Below are positions 1-5,888 of a stretch of DNA of 5,993 nucleotides, one piece after another. Position 1 is the stretch's first letter. Every line of letters starts with the position of its first letter. Source of the DNA: Nitrospina sp. (lineage in GTDB: Bacteria; Nitrospinota; Nitrospinia; Nitrospinales; VA-1); the NCBI GenBank assembly GCA_018665625.1, contig JABJCF010000421.1:1-5993 (forward strand), written 5' to 3'. The position numbers and the translations under genes were made by a program. The notes beneath the pieces were generated by a model. The model saw only the letters and a list, made by a program, of their open reading frames with translations. It did not search any database and was not told the origin of the DNA.

Positions 1-20
1 ATAATAATAATTTTTTTCAT
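1..20 (-). CDS. Possible start of a gene running off the left edge
   Basis: On the minus strand an ATG at 18-20 opens a frame reading MKKIII up to the window edge. A Met-Lys-Lys start followed by hydrophobic residues is typical of a signal peptide, so an exported protein is possible. No Shine-Dalgarno is visible in the bases just upstream (21-40), and only six codons can be read. It lies 86 nt downstream of the DUF4197 stop on the same strand and could be the next gene of that cluster. An overlapping ATG a few bases upstream opens a different frame, so even the start is uncertain. Confidence 0.25.
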
Positions 21-43
21 GGCGCATTATGTCAGGTTTTTTG

Positions 44-74
44 GGCAAAAAAAAGTTTGCATTATTTTTTTGCC
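44..74. repeat. Inverted repeat with A/T-tract arms downstream of the DUF4197 gene
   Basis: GGC followed by seven As (44-53) pairs perfectly with seven Ts followed by GCC (65-74), leaving a loop of about 11 nt. It lies 33 nt past the DUF4197 stop, where a terminator is expected. On the minus strand, however, the second arm is followed by CAAAAAA rather than a U-tract, so it is not a textbook intrinsic terminator. It could instead protect the 3' end of the mRNA, or be chance pairing of two homopolymer runs. Confidence 0.3.
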
Positions 75-106
75 GACAAAAACATAAGATTTTAGTTTTG
101 AAGAAA

Positions 107-832
107 TTATTGTCCGGCAAACACACTTTTTAATAGATCGGTGGCTCTTGCTGTCGGGTCGGTTCTAATTTTGGTTTCTTCTTTTCCCATCATTTGAAAC
201 AGGCCGTTTAAAGCTTCACCCGTGACATACTGATCCAGATTGAAGGGTTTGGATTGCATGAAGGGCAGGGCGTTAAAAATATCCAGCATTTGCTTGAAGT
301 TTGCAGTGCCGCCCACTTTGTCGAGGCTTGAAGAAATTGTGGGTTGGAAGGCACCGGATATTTTGTCGTAAGTTTTGGATTTTAAATAATCGGTGGCGGC
401 AGTGTTTCCACCCTTTAAAATTTGTTGAGCATCACTGAAGTTCATATTAGTGATCGCATCCAAAATGATGGACTGTGCTTGTGGGGCAGCAGTTTCAGCA
501 GCACCGTTCATGCTTTTGATGAAGTTGTCCACCACGTCTCCCTGGCCTGCCGTCTTCAGTACATCTGAAACATTGGAGATTGAAGGGGGCATGGGAATTG
601 AAATTTCCTTGTTATTAAGGTATCCGTTATCTTTAGCTAATGAGCCGATAGCATTTTGAGTCCCAACAGTAAGGGCTTCTTTTAGTCCTGAAATAATGGA
701 GTCTTGCGAAAGGTTTGATGTGGATGGAGCAGGGGTTGTCAATGTTTCCATGACGCTATCAAATAACCCTGCATGCGCCGGTATGATTGGTAATAACCAA
801 ATTGCTAAAACCCATATCCCCAAACGTTTCAT
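107..832 (-). CDS. DUF4197 family exported protein
   Basis: A 241-residue protein of the uncharacterised DUF4197 family, probably periplasmic. Residues 1-21 form a signal peptide (MKRLGIWVLAIWLLPIIPAHA, cleavage after AHA). The mature part begins GLFDSV and carries features I associate with the family: a GLKEAL segment (49-54), the DNGYLNN/ISIPMPP region (68-83), MNGAAETAAPQA (108-119), MNFSDAQQILKGGNTAATDYL (130-150), a YVTGEALNGLF stretch (202-212) and a terminal EETKIRTDP...LLKSVF. The length looks complete. The ATG is well supported: AAGGGAGA at 838-845 gives a Shine-Dalgarno about 6 nt upstream. It starts 39 nt after the TIGR03545 gene with no obvious promoter between, so it is probably the last or a late gene of that operon. 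No biochemical role is established for the family. Confidence 0.9.
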   Translation of the reverse strand: MKRLGIWVLAIWLLPIIPAHAGLFDSVMETLTTPAPSTSNLSQDSIISGLKEALTVGTQNAIGSLAKDNGYLNNKEISIPMPPSISNVSDVLKTAGQGDVVDNFIKSMNGAAETAAPQAQSIILDAITNMNFSDAQQILKGGNTAATDYLKSKTYDKISGAFQPTISSSLDKVGGTANFKQMLDIFNALPFMQSKPFNLDQYVTGEALNGLFQMMGKEETKIRTDPTARATDLLKSVFAGQ

Positions 833-871
833 TCTTGTCTCCCTTGTTTAAAATTTATTTTGTGAATAGCA

Positions 872-2653
872 TTAAAACGGTAATTTTAATCCGCCGGGCA
901 ATGCCAGAGGCGATTTGAGCCCGGAAGCTCCCCCCTTGGCTTGACCAAGCAGCCCGCCATAAGCAGACTCGTTTTGTTCTAATATTTTATTTTGCCCCAG
1001 CAGCCCAGACAGGGAACCGTTGGCACCCGCAATAGAACCGCCCGCTTTGGACTTAATGGCATCCATCAATGAACTTTCAAAACCTTCCATTTTGCCAGCC
1101 AATGCTTTTTTTACTGCTCCCGATATAATGTCGTTTAAATTCGACTGGATATCCAACTGGTAGCTTTCCATCGTTCCGCTGATGCCGATTGTGATGCTGA
1201 TACGATCGATGGAGGATAGAGATTTGGCAATGGTATTAGCCAGCTCGTTGCCATCCTGCTTGGGAATAGATAGCGAAACACTATTTAGTGCCGCTTTAAA
1301 GCTGCCCTCTAATTCATTTTCGTTGGTTATCTTTAGTTGGCCTTTTAAATTGGCCGCACCACCATTGATTTTTCCTGCTCCAGAACTTTCAATTCCCGAA
1401 AGGTTTAATCCTTTGAAATCGATTGCCAGCGTATCTTTGCTTTGGTTGCTTGTTTTATCTAATTCAAGATCCAAATTAAATGAATCAAACTTTTCATTTT
1501 TCCCTGATTGGAAATTGAGGATAGCGGGTTTTCCATAAAGCTTGGGATTGTCCGTTAAATCTTTTAATTCTCCTTGGATATCTGTCTCCAGTAGGTTCAT
1601 GGAAAGGTTTGCGTGCTTCAATAAAAAGTCAGGATAGGGCAGGGCTTTTGTAAATTGGACATCGGCGCCTTTGCCGCGAACGTATTTATAGTCTTCTTTT
1701 GCGGTCGTGCCCGGTTTGTCTAAATAGGGACTGAGCATTTTGTAAGCCTTCCAGGCTTTGTCTAGCTTGGCTTTAAGAGGGCCTTCAATTAATGTTCCTA
1801 ATGCATTGCTTCCCCCATCCATGCTCAGAGAATATTTTTTCTTTAATCTATCAAAATCCTTTTTGGGTAAATTTTTCAATTCAGCCAATTGCTTTTTGGC
1901 TGCCTGCACGTCTTTTTCAAACTCAGACTTAATGGATGTGATTCGGTTGATGCGGTCTTGAATTTCTTTTTGCAGGCTTTGAAATTCCTGTACCGTTTCC
2001 GGGATGCTGGCGAGACCGCCTGCCTTAACTTTTTCCTGTAGCTTTGCCAGCTTCTTTTTGGTTTCTTCGAGGGAATTGGGGTTCAGGTCGGTTTCGAATT
2101 TTTCCTGCCATTTAGCTTTCAGGTTTTCTATGGTTTCTTTGGCTTTGTTTGCGGCTTCCAGGGTTTCCAGTTTTTCTGATTTAAGAATCTCTTCTGGAGA
2201 TTTGATGTCTATTCCGCCTAGTCCCGGAAGGCCGAGCGAACCCGCTTCTTCACTTTCCTGATCTGTGGATTGGGTCTTGCCCTCTGAGTCGATAATTTTC
2301 GCTGGGGAAGCGCGTTTTTGGTTCAAGCGTATACCTGTGGCTTGTAGATCATCGATGATAATTTTTCGAGCCACGGCTTTCGCGCCATCAACATCCATAG
2401 AAAGTTTTTCAATTTGCAGAATGTTTTCCATATTGTTGTCTGGATTGGCTACTTCCAAACCTTCAATGCTGGCTGCTTGCGACAAAAGAGAGGTGGATAA
2501 AGACGCAAGGTCGATTTGTGTTTTTGCGGCTTGCGATCCATTTTCTTCAATACCCCGTTCAATAATTCCATCCAGAAACATGATTAGAAATACAGCGACT
2601 GCTCCACCGATAATCGCAAACGCAATAACACCCTGCCAGCGAAAAATTTTCAT
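872..2653 (-). CDS. TIGR03545 family protein, AsmA-like, membrane-anchored
   Basis: A 593-residue protein matching the uncharacterised TIGR03545 family, which is usually encoded next to TIGR03546, as it is here. One transmembrane helix lies at about residues 8-30, after a short basic N-terminus, placing the rest in the periplasm. Residues 44-115 resemble the start of AsmA-like proteins (a beta-rich IEGLEVANP...IEKLSMDVDG...DDLQATGIRL segment). Residues about 155-275 are Lys/Glu-rich and predicted coiled coil. Residues 345-510 return to beta-rich, AsmA-like sequence. The C-terminus (535-593) is Gly/Ala/Leu-rich with two GLLGQ motifs. The ATG at 2651-2653 overlaps the TGA of the upstream DUF2062 gene (ATGA), and its GGAGGT Shine-Dalgarno lies inside that gene's last codons, so the two are translationally coupled. 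By analogy with AsmA-like proteins it might act in envelope lipid or outer-membrane homeostasis, but that is inference. Confidence 0.88.
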   Translation of the reverse strand: MKIFRWQGVIAFAIIGGAVAVFLIMFLDGIIERGIEENGSQAAKTQIDLASLSTSLLSQAASIEGLEVANPDNNMENILQIEKLSMDVDGAKAVARKIIIDDLQATGIRLNQKRASPAKIIDSEGKTQSTDQESEEAGSLGLPGLGGIDIKSPEEILKSEKLETLEAANKAKETIENLKAKWQEKFETDLNPNSLEETKKKLAKLQEKVKAGGLASIPETVQEFQSLQKEIQDRINRITSIKSEFEKDVQAAKKQLAELKNLPKKDFDRLKKKYSLSMDGGSNALGTLIEGPLKAKLDKAWKAYKMLSPYLDKPGTTAKEDYKYVRGKGADVQFTKALPYPDFLLKHANLSMNLLETDIQGELKDLTDNPKLYGKPAILNFQSGKNEKFDSFNLDLELDKTSNQSKDTLAIDFKGLNLSGIESSGAGKINGGAANLKGQLKITNENELEGSFKAALNSVSLSIPKQDGNELANTIAKSLSSIDRISITIGISGTMESYQLDIQSNLNDIISGAVKKALAGKMEGFESSLMDAIKSKAGGSIAGANGSLSGLLGQNKILEQNESAYGGLLGQAKGGASGLKSPLALPGGLKLPF

Positions 2654-3156
2654 CTTCCACCTCCGGACACGGTGTCATAAATTTTTGCGAGTTTGAGCGA
2701 TTTCAGGAGGGGGATCTTGTCGAAGAGGCCCTGTAGGTGTTGTCTGTATTTTCTTACTAAAAGGTTGAATAGGAAAAATAAAGGCACAGAAGCAGTCAGT
2801 GAGAATAAAAGGCTTCCCATTACCAGGGTATTGTTCAATCGGTCGAAAAGGAAGATTGGATTACTGAAAAGTCCGTTCCAGAAATCTTGCATGCCCTCTG
2901 CTGTCAAAACGGCCAGTCCAATTTCATGGAACAAAGGATCCAAGATGTATGCGATTCCAGAAAAGAAGAAAAAGCCCACCAAGAGAAGCGCGAAGTTAAG
3001 ATTTATGATAAAGGCCAAAAACAAAAGGAAAATATTATGTGGGGTCCAAAGTGGCATCAGACCTATGATACCGCCGAAGGCAAGACCGAGGCTAAGTTGC
3101 CAGGGTTTTTCATCCGAATTTAATGCTTTAAAAATTTTCAGTACCTGTCGAATCAT
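2650..3156 (-). CDS. DUF2062 / TIGR03546 family inner-membrane protein
   Basis: A 168-residue polytopic membrane protein. Hydrophobic segments lie at about residues 21-36, 41-65, 66-84 and 111-134. The N-terminal half has the DUF2062 signature: a Gly-rich GLAFGGIIGLMPLW stretch (24-37) followed by a TPHN motif (38-41) and a long hydrophobic helix. Gene order and size match TIGR03546, the small partner of TIGR03545. The C-terminal 30 residues are basic and probably cytoplasmic. The last codons (SGGGR) also encode the GGAGGT Shine-Dalgarno of the next gene, and the stop overlaps that gene's ATG. The start ATG at 3154-3156 has only a weak AAGAGA ribosome-binding site about 6 nt away. It is probably the first gene of the TIGR03546-TIGR03545-DUF4197 operon. 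Its molecular function is unknown. Confidence 0.88.
   Translation of the reverse strand: MIRQVLKIFKALNSDEKPWQLSLGLAFGGIIGLMPLWTPHNIFLLFLAFIINLNFALLLVGFFFFSGIAYILDPLFHEIGLAVLTAEGMQDFWNGLFSNPIFLFDRLNNTLVMGSLLFSLTASVPLFFLFNLLVRKYRQHLQGLFDKIPLLKSLKLAKIYDTVSGGGR
2657..2664 (-). promoter_or_regulatory. Ribosome binding site inside the DUF2062 gene for TIGR03545
   Basis: On the minus strand TCCGGAGGTGGAAGATGA contains GGAGGT a few bases before the TIGR03545 ATG. The same bases encode the Ser-Gly-Gly-Gly-Arg tail of the upstream protein, and the ATGA overlap joins its stop to the next start. This supports the chosen start and coupled translation of the two proteins. Confidence 0.75.
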
Positions 3157-3183
3157 AATATTCTCTTAGTTAGGTTTTGCCGA

Positions 3184-3212
3184 GTTATACATATGTGGTT
3201 AAGTAAACTTAA
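3184..3212 (-). promoter_or_regulatory. Candidate weak promoter of the DUF2062-TIGR03545-DUF4197 operon
   Basis: In the 102-bp gap ahead of the DUF2062 gene, the minus strand has a TATAAC (3184-3189, 5 of 6 to the -10 consensus) placed 17 bp from TTAAGT (3207-3212, 3 of 6 to the -35 consensus). The -10 is good and the -35 poor, as in a promoter that needs an activator. The -35 lies within a small dyad (3199-3212). This is a pattern match only. Confidence 0.3.
3199..3212. repeat. Short dyad TTAAGTAAACTTAA upstream of the DUF2062 gene
   Basis: Two perfect 6-bp arms (TTAAGT and ACTTAA) are separated by 2 bp. The dyad covers the candidate -35 element of the envelope operon and could be a regulator binding site. 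It is entirely AT-rich apart from one G and one C, so a chance occurrence is quite possible. Confidence 0.25.
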
Positions 3213-3258
3213 ATGATGCCTGAATATAGGAGAGAACATCAAGTGGAAAGGTTGTTAA

Positions 3259-3657
3259 TTAATTTTCACTATAAATATATTTAACTTTTTCGATCTCAGG
3301 ATATTCGGCTTTTAATTTTTCAAGTAATAAGGTCAACGCAATGGATTGAGAGTCTTCCATCTCGTGCCGAGACCCAATAACACAAACCCCCAAACTGCTT
3401 TCATCGAAATCAGGGTAATGCGCCCCTATTTTGGAGGCATGTCGCCCCATTAAAATCTGCCCTTCAGGATCAATGATGAAATGAAAACCAATTTCAGGTT
3501 GTCCCAAATCAAGGTGCGCTTTTTTTATGTCGCCGTAAGAAAGAGAAGAGTCACCGGTAAAATGAACCAGCGTAAATTGGGTGGTAATTCTTTTTTCCAT
3601 TTTGTGATTGGAAAGCTCAGTGAAGGGAAGGATATTAGTTGATTCCCCGTCCCACAC
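3259..3657 (-). CDS. Truncated PGRP / T7-lysozyme-like amidase domain protein
   Basis: A protein of up to 132 residues resembling N-acetylmuramoyl-L-alanine amidases of the PGRP/T7-lysozyme fold. Recognisable blocks are LVHFTGD (30-36, with His32 at the first zinc-ligand position), GFHFIIDPEGQILMGR (57-72), GAHYPDFDESSLGVCVIG (78-95) and a final helix (about 103-118). In T7 lysozyme a C-terminal segment supplies the other two zinc ligands (His122, Cys130) and catalytic Lys128. Here the protein ends at KYIYSEN, just where that segment should begin, and the catalytic Tyr position of the GYHF motif is Phe58. Hydrolase activity is therefore doubtful; peptidoglycan or protein binding is an alternative. 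It has no signal peptide. The longest frame starts at a GTG overlapping the upstream gene by 23 nt; the ATG at 3598-3600 (residue 20) is equally plausible and would give 113 residues. Neither start has a strong Shine-Dalgarno. It is probably the last gene of the secreted-protein operon. Confidence 0.75.
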   Translation of the reverse strand: MWDGESTNILPFTELSNHKMEKRITTQFTLVHFTGDSSLSYGDIKKAHLDLGQPEIGFHFIIDPEGQILMGRHASKIGAHYPDFDESSLGVCVIGSRHEMEDSQSIALTLLLEKLKAEYPEIEKVKYIYSEN

Positions 3658-4300
3658 CAGAGGAAAACCCTTTTATCCCTTCCAATTTGCTGGACCCGAA
3701 GTTTCTACCAACGGTTGAATCATGAGCATCGCCGAGAAATTCCATTGCGAAGCCTGTGCCGCTGGCTTCGACAAAGACGACACCCCAGAAGTTCAATTGC
3801 GAAAGATTGCTGTATTTTCGGACACCATTAACCACCGTAGAGGCAGCCGGGTCTTCATGTATTCCTACAGCTCTTACACTTCCAAACTGGGCTGAATCCA
3901 GTGTAAAAATAACATGCGTGCGGGTATCTACAATCGATGAATTGAGGGTCGAGTGGGAAACGTTGACCACAAAAATCCGGTGAGTTTGTCCTGCATCAAC
4001 GGTAAAGATGGTTGCTCTACCTGCGGCATTATTTGGGATAGTTCCCATACCGAGAACTTCTAAACCAACACCAATCTGGGTAAGCGCAGAATCCAGGGAA
4101 GGATGGCTCACGGAAATAAAGGTGTAACTGTCATTGGGAACGGCTTGCGCGTAAGGAGATATGACCACCCGAGATTTTAAATTGGTTTCGGGTACCACTA
4201 CCTGAGAATGTGCGATATTGGGAATCAATAAAAGCAAAAATAAAAACTTCACAAAAATTTTTCGATTGGATTTTTCTGCTTTCATTTTATGAGTATTCAT
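3635..4300 (-). CDS. Secreted protein of unknown function, paralogue of the gene at 4304-4897
   Basis: A 221-residue protein that I do not recognise as a named family. After a basic start, residues 15-32 form a hydrophobic signal sequence with likely cleavage at AHS-Q. The mature part looks like an all-beta domain with regularly alternating polar and hydrophobic residues. It is clearly homologous to the upstream neighbour, sharing KSRVV (42-46), SYTFISVSHPSL (58-69), QIG (75-77), FTVDAGQTHRIFV (99-111), an HEDPAAS/RVDPIAS-type element (148-154), LNFWGVV (169-175) and TGFAMEFLGDAHDS (182-195). The C-terminal tail (196-221) is Gly/Ser-rich and specific to this copy. It has no cysteine. It begins 3 nt after the neighbour's stop, so the two are co-transcribed. 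The start may instead be Met6 (4283-4285); neither has a good Shine-Dalgarno. An extracytoplasmic structural or binding role is inference. Confidence 0.8.
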   Translation of the reverse strand: MNTHKMKAEKSNRKIFVKFLFLLLLIPNIAHSQVVVPETNLKSRVVISPYAQAVPNDSYTFISVSHPSLDSALTQIGVGLEVLGMGTIPNNAAGRATIFTVDAGQTHRIFVVNVSHSTLNSSIVDTRTHVIFTLDSAQFGSVRAVGIHEDPAASTVVNGVRKYSNLSQLNFWGVVFVEASGTGFAMEFLGDAHDSTVGRNFGSSKLEGIKGFSSGVGRGIN

Positions 4301-4303
4301 GGC

Positions 4304-4897
4304 TTAGTTTACCCCGCTTACAGGAGCAGAATTGTCCATAGTTGTTGTTGCGGCGCTATCGTGCATGTCTCCTATAAACTCCATGGAAAATCCAGTTGTG
4401 GTTGATTCAATAACCACAGCTCCCCAAAAGTTCAGCATGGTGATATCTCTAAAACCTCTGCCTTCAAGAGTATCAGCATCTACAGGGGTCTCTGGGTTGG
4501 ATGCGATAGGATCTACTCTAATATGCCCATGTTTAAAATTGGCGGTTCCAATAATAAAAGAAGCGGTGGGTATGATTGTAGAAGTTAGAAACGAATGATT
4601 GGTTCGAGCAATAAATATCCTCTGAGTTGACCCGGCCGAAATGGTAAACGTAATAGCAGTTCCAAAGGCAGTTTGGTCACTTTGGATTGCGTTGACGACC
4701 AGGCCGATTTGTGAAGCCAGACCGGAAAGGGAGGAATGAGTTACTGAAATGAATGAATAACTGGTGGCGTCGGATTGCCAATACCCGGAGACCACACGGC
4801 TTTTGTTCTCAATGGCCCATACCTTGTTAAAGTCACTGGGCCATAAAGAGCCCAGTAGGACCAAAATTAAAATTTGGAGGAGTATTTGTTTTTTCAT
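4304..4897 (-). CDS. Secreted protein of unknown function, paralogue of the gene at 3635-4300
   Basis: A 197-residue exported protein with a signal peptide at residues 1-28 (MKKQ, a Leu/Ile-rich core, cleavage near VWA-IE). The mature domain has the same ordered blocks as the next gene: KSRVV (32-36), SYSFISVTHSSL (46-57), QIG (63-65), FTISAGSTQRIFI (84-96), RVDPIAS (127-133), LNFWGAVV (155-162) and TGFSMEFIGDMHDS (168-181). The blocks lie in the same order with similar spacing, so this is a tandem duplication followed by marked divergence. It has no cysteine and no recognisable catalytic motif. It is the first gene of a three-gene minus-strand group. A candidate sigma70 promoter lies just upstream (4918-4946) and would give a leader of only about 14 nt, with no clear Shine-Dalgarno. 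Function is unknown; a beta-sandwich surface or periplasmic domain is a guess. Confidence 0.82.
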   Translation of the reverse strand: MKKQILLQILILVLLGSLWPSDFNKVWAIENKSRVVSGYWQSDATSYSFISVTHSSLSGLASQIGLVVNAIQSDQTAFGTAITFTISAGSTQRIFIARTNHSFLTSTIIPTASFIIGTANFKHGHIRVDPIASNPETPVDADTLEGRGFRDITMLNFWGAVVIESTTTGFSMEFIGDMHDSAATTTMDNSAPVSGVN

Positions 4898-4917
4898 TTT
4901 TTTGCACTGAATGTCTA

Positions 4918-4946
4918 ATTATCACTTAGATTAAGCAGTGCGGCAA
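4918..4946 (-). promoter_or_regulatory. Candidate sigma70 promoter of the secreted-protein operon
   Basis: On the minus strand TTGCCG (4941-4946, 4 of 6 to the -35 consensus) is separated by exactly 17 bp from GATAAT (4918-4923, 5 of 6 to the -10 consensus). It sits 20 bp ahead of the start codon at 4897, so the predicted transcript would begin near 4911 with a very short leader. Confidence 0.45.
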
Positions 4947-5038
4947 CCCTTGGGTGGGGCAGGGGGTCATGCAAAAACAAATGAATTGATTCTAATTATT
5001 TGATTAATCGTGAGATAGGTGCTTTTTAGGGATGATGC

Positions 5039-5070
5039 AAAAAGCTCATTTTTTTTAAATATAATTGAGC
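5039..5070 (-). terminator. Weak AT-rich terminator candidate after the Nfu gene
   Basis: On the minus strand GCTCA (5066-5070) pairs with TGAGC (5044-5048). The AT-rich interior can extend the pairing by a few bases, and the hairpin is followed directly by TTTTT (5039-5043). It lies about 57 nt past the Nfu stop, in the right orientation. The stem is short and poor in GC, so efficiency would be low. Confidence 0.4.
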
Positions 5071-5126
5071 ATTTATAGATCGGGAAGGAGAAAAAATTTT
5101 GAAATTAACTATTAGAATTAAAGGCT

Positions 5127-5720
5127 TTATGAATAAGTGTGGACTTTGATTGCTGGATCGAGTTGGGATTTAAGATGGTTTTCTATTACGCGCAAAGTAC
5201 CGCCAGTAGAACTTGGACAACCACCGCAGGCACCTTGATAACGAATACGGACAATCGGCCCATCTACCTCAATTACTTCCAGACCTCCGCCGTCGTTTGC
5301 AAGTGCGGGGCGGACAGATTCATCCAGAACGGCTTCAACAATAATGACTTTCTCATCATCAGAAAGTTGAGGATATTTTTCTTTGTCAAAATCATCAAGA
5401 ATGGAAGAAGATACTTCGTCATCACCCTCGTCATACTTTTTAAAATCGGCCTCAATTATATTTTTTATTTTATCCTTAAATACTACCCATAGATCAGCAG
5501 AATGAAGAGTGACGGAAATAAAATTTTCCCGACAGTAAACCAAATCTACAATATCTAAATCAAATATATGGGTGGCAAAGGTGTCTGAATCCAGGTAGCC
5601 GCCGTTTTCAATGGTTTTAGAGCCAGAATCCAAAACAGTTTGATCCAATATAAATTTCACTGCGCGTGGGTTTGGCGTAAGTTCGATTTCTTTAACTTTG
5701 AAATTTGTGGTTTCCTGCAT
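5127..5720 (-). CDS. Nfu/NifU-type Fe-S cluster carrier protein with Nfu N domain
   Basis: A 197-residue cytoplasmic protein that carries and delivers Fe-S clusters to target apoproteins. The N-terminal part (about 11-93) is an Nfu N (scaffold protein Nfu/NifU N-terminal) domain, marked by TPNPRAVKFILD (15-26). An acidic linker follows (about 97-123). The C-terminal NifU domain (about 124-197) contains VRPALANDGGGLEVIEV (136-152) and YQGACGGCPSST (161-172), whose Cys165 and Cys168 form the CxxC that binds a bridging 4Fe-4S cluster between two subunits. The arrangement resembles mitochondrial NFU1 and related bacterial Nfu proteins, so the full cluster-binding machinery is present. The ATG is supported by AAAAGGAA about 5 nt upstream (5725-5732). 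It stands alone, without isc or suf genes in view, and diverges from the gene at 5946. I saw no convincing promoter for it in the 225-bp divergent gap. Confidence 0.92.
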   Translation of the reverse strand: MQETTNFKVKEIELTPNPRAVKFILDQTVLDSGSKTIENGGYLDSDTFATHIFDLDIVDLVYCRENFISVTLHSADLWVVFKDKIKNIIEADFKKYDEGDDEVSSSILDDFDKEKYPQLSDDEKVIIVEAVLDESVRPALANDGGGLEVIEVDGPIVRIRYQGACGGCPSSTGGTLRVIENHLKSQLDPAIKVHTYS

Positions 5721-5725
5721 GTAAT

Positions 5726-5730
5726 TCCTT
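5726..5730 (-). promoter_or_regulatory. Ribosome binding site of the Nfu gene
   Basis: AAGGA on the minus strand lies 5 nt before the ATG at 5718-5720 and supports this start over any internal one. Confidence 0.65.
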
Positions 5731-5829
5731 TTGCATTAAGATTAGTCTGCTTTCTCTGATTAAGATGGCTTCCATTGGTTTGGGGTTCAAAAAGTTTCCC
5801 GTTCGTTTTTTCAAACTGAGGACCATCCC

Positions 5830-5858
5830 TTGACAATTTATTGTATCAGGTTTATATT
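5830..5858 (+). promoter_or_regulatory. Strong sigma70-type promoter of the gene at 5946
   Basis: A perfect -35 element TTGACA (5830-5835) is followed after exactly 17 bp by TATATT (5853-5858, 5 of 6 to the -10 consensus). Transcription should start near 5865, giving a leader of about 80 nt. This is the best promoter in the window. The predicted start falls inside the inverted repeat at 5861-5888, which suggests repression by a bound protein. Confidence 0.7.
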
Positions 5859-5860
5859 TA

Positions 5861-5888
5861 GATAAAAGGATAAAAACATCCTTTTATC
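5861..5888. promoter_or_regulatory. Perfect 11-bp dyad over the transcription start: likely operator
   Basis: GATAAAAGGAT (5861-5871) and ATCCTTTTATC (5878-5888) are exact reverse complements, 6 bp apart, beginning 2 bp after the -10 element. The position fits an operator at which a dimeric regulator would block RNA polymerase. A further copy of AGGATAAAAA, present at 5867-5876, occurs at 5904-5913 in direct orientation. Five Ts follow the dyad (5889-5893), so an intrinsic terminator or attenuator is the alternative, but the predicted start would leave part of the left arm untranscribed and the stem is AT-rich. Confidence 0.55.

Noticed and set aside
2265..2696. Long plus-strand reading frame (143 codons) opposite the TIGR03545 N-terminus
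   Set aside because: It lies wholly antisense to a well-supported gene, its translation shows no recognisable domain, and it has no convincing ribosome-binding site. The same holds for the other plus-strand frames at 1182-1538, 1758-1961 and 2004-2261.
2693..3169. Plus-strand frame of 158 codons opposite the DUF2062 gene
   Set aside because: The Lys/Arg-rich translation is what the antisense of a hydrophobic membrane-protein gene produces, and the minus-strand gene is supported by family features and a coupled neighbour.
3180..3258. Frameshifted remainder of the amidase domain after its stop
   Set aside because: Reading on past the stop in the same frame and one alternative frame shows no conserved His/Lys/Cys-Pro segment, so a simple frameshift is not supported.
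4969..5043. Direct repeat ATGCAAAAA (4969-4977 and 5035-5043) in the gap after the Nfu gene
   Set aside because: It has two short copies in AT-rich sequence, with no associated element or regular spacing. The gap at 4898-5126 holds nothing else that I can support beyond the weak terminator and the promoter.
5139..5492. Plus-strand and alternative minus-strand frames within the Nfu gene
   Set aside because: They overlap the conserved NifU domain with its CxxC motif, and their translations have no family features.
5721..5829. Search for a minus-strand Nfu promoter, with candidate -35 boxes TTGTCA (5831-5836) and TTGAAC (5785-5790)
   Set aside because: Neither has an acceptable -10 hexamer at 16-18 bp, so no promoter is claimed.
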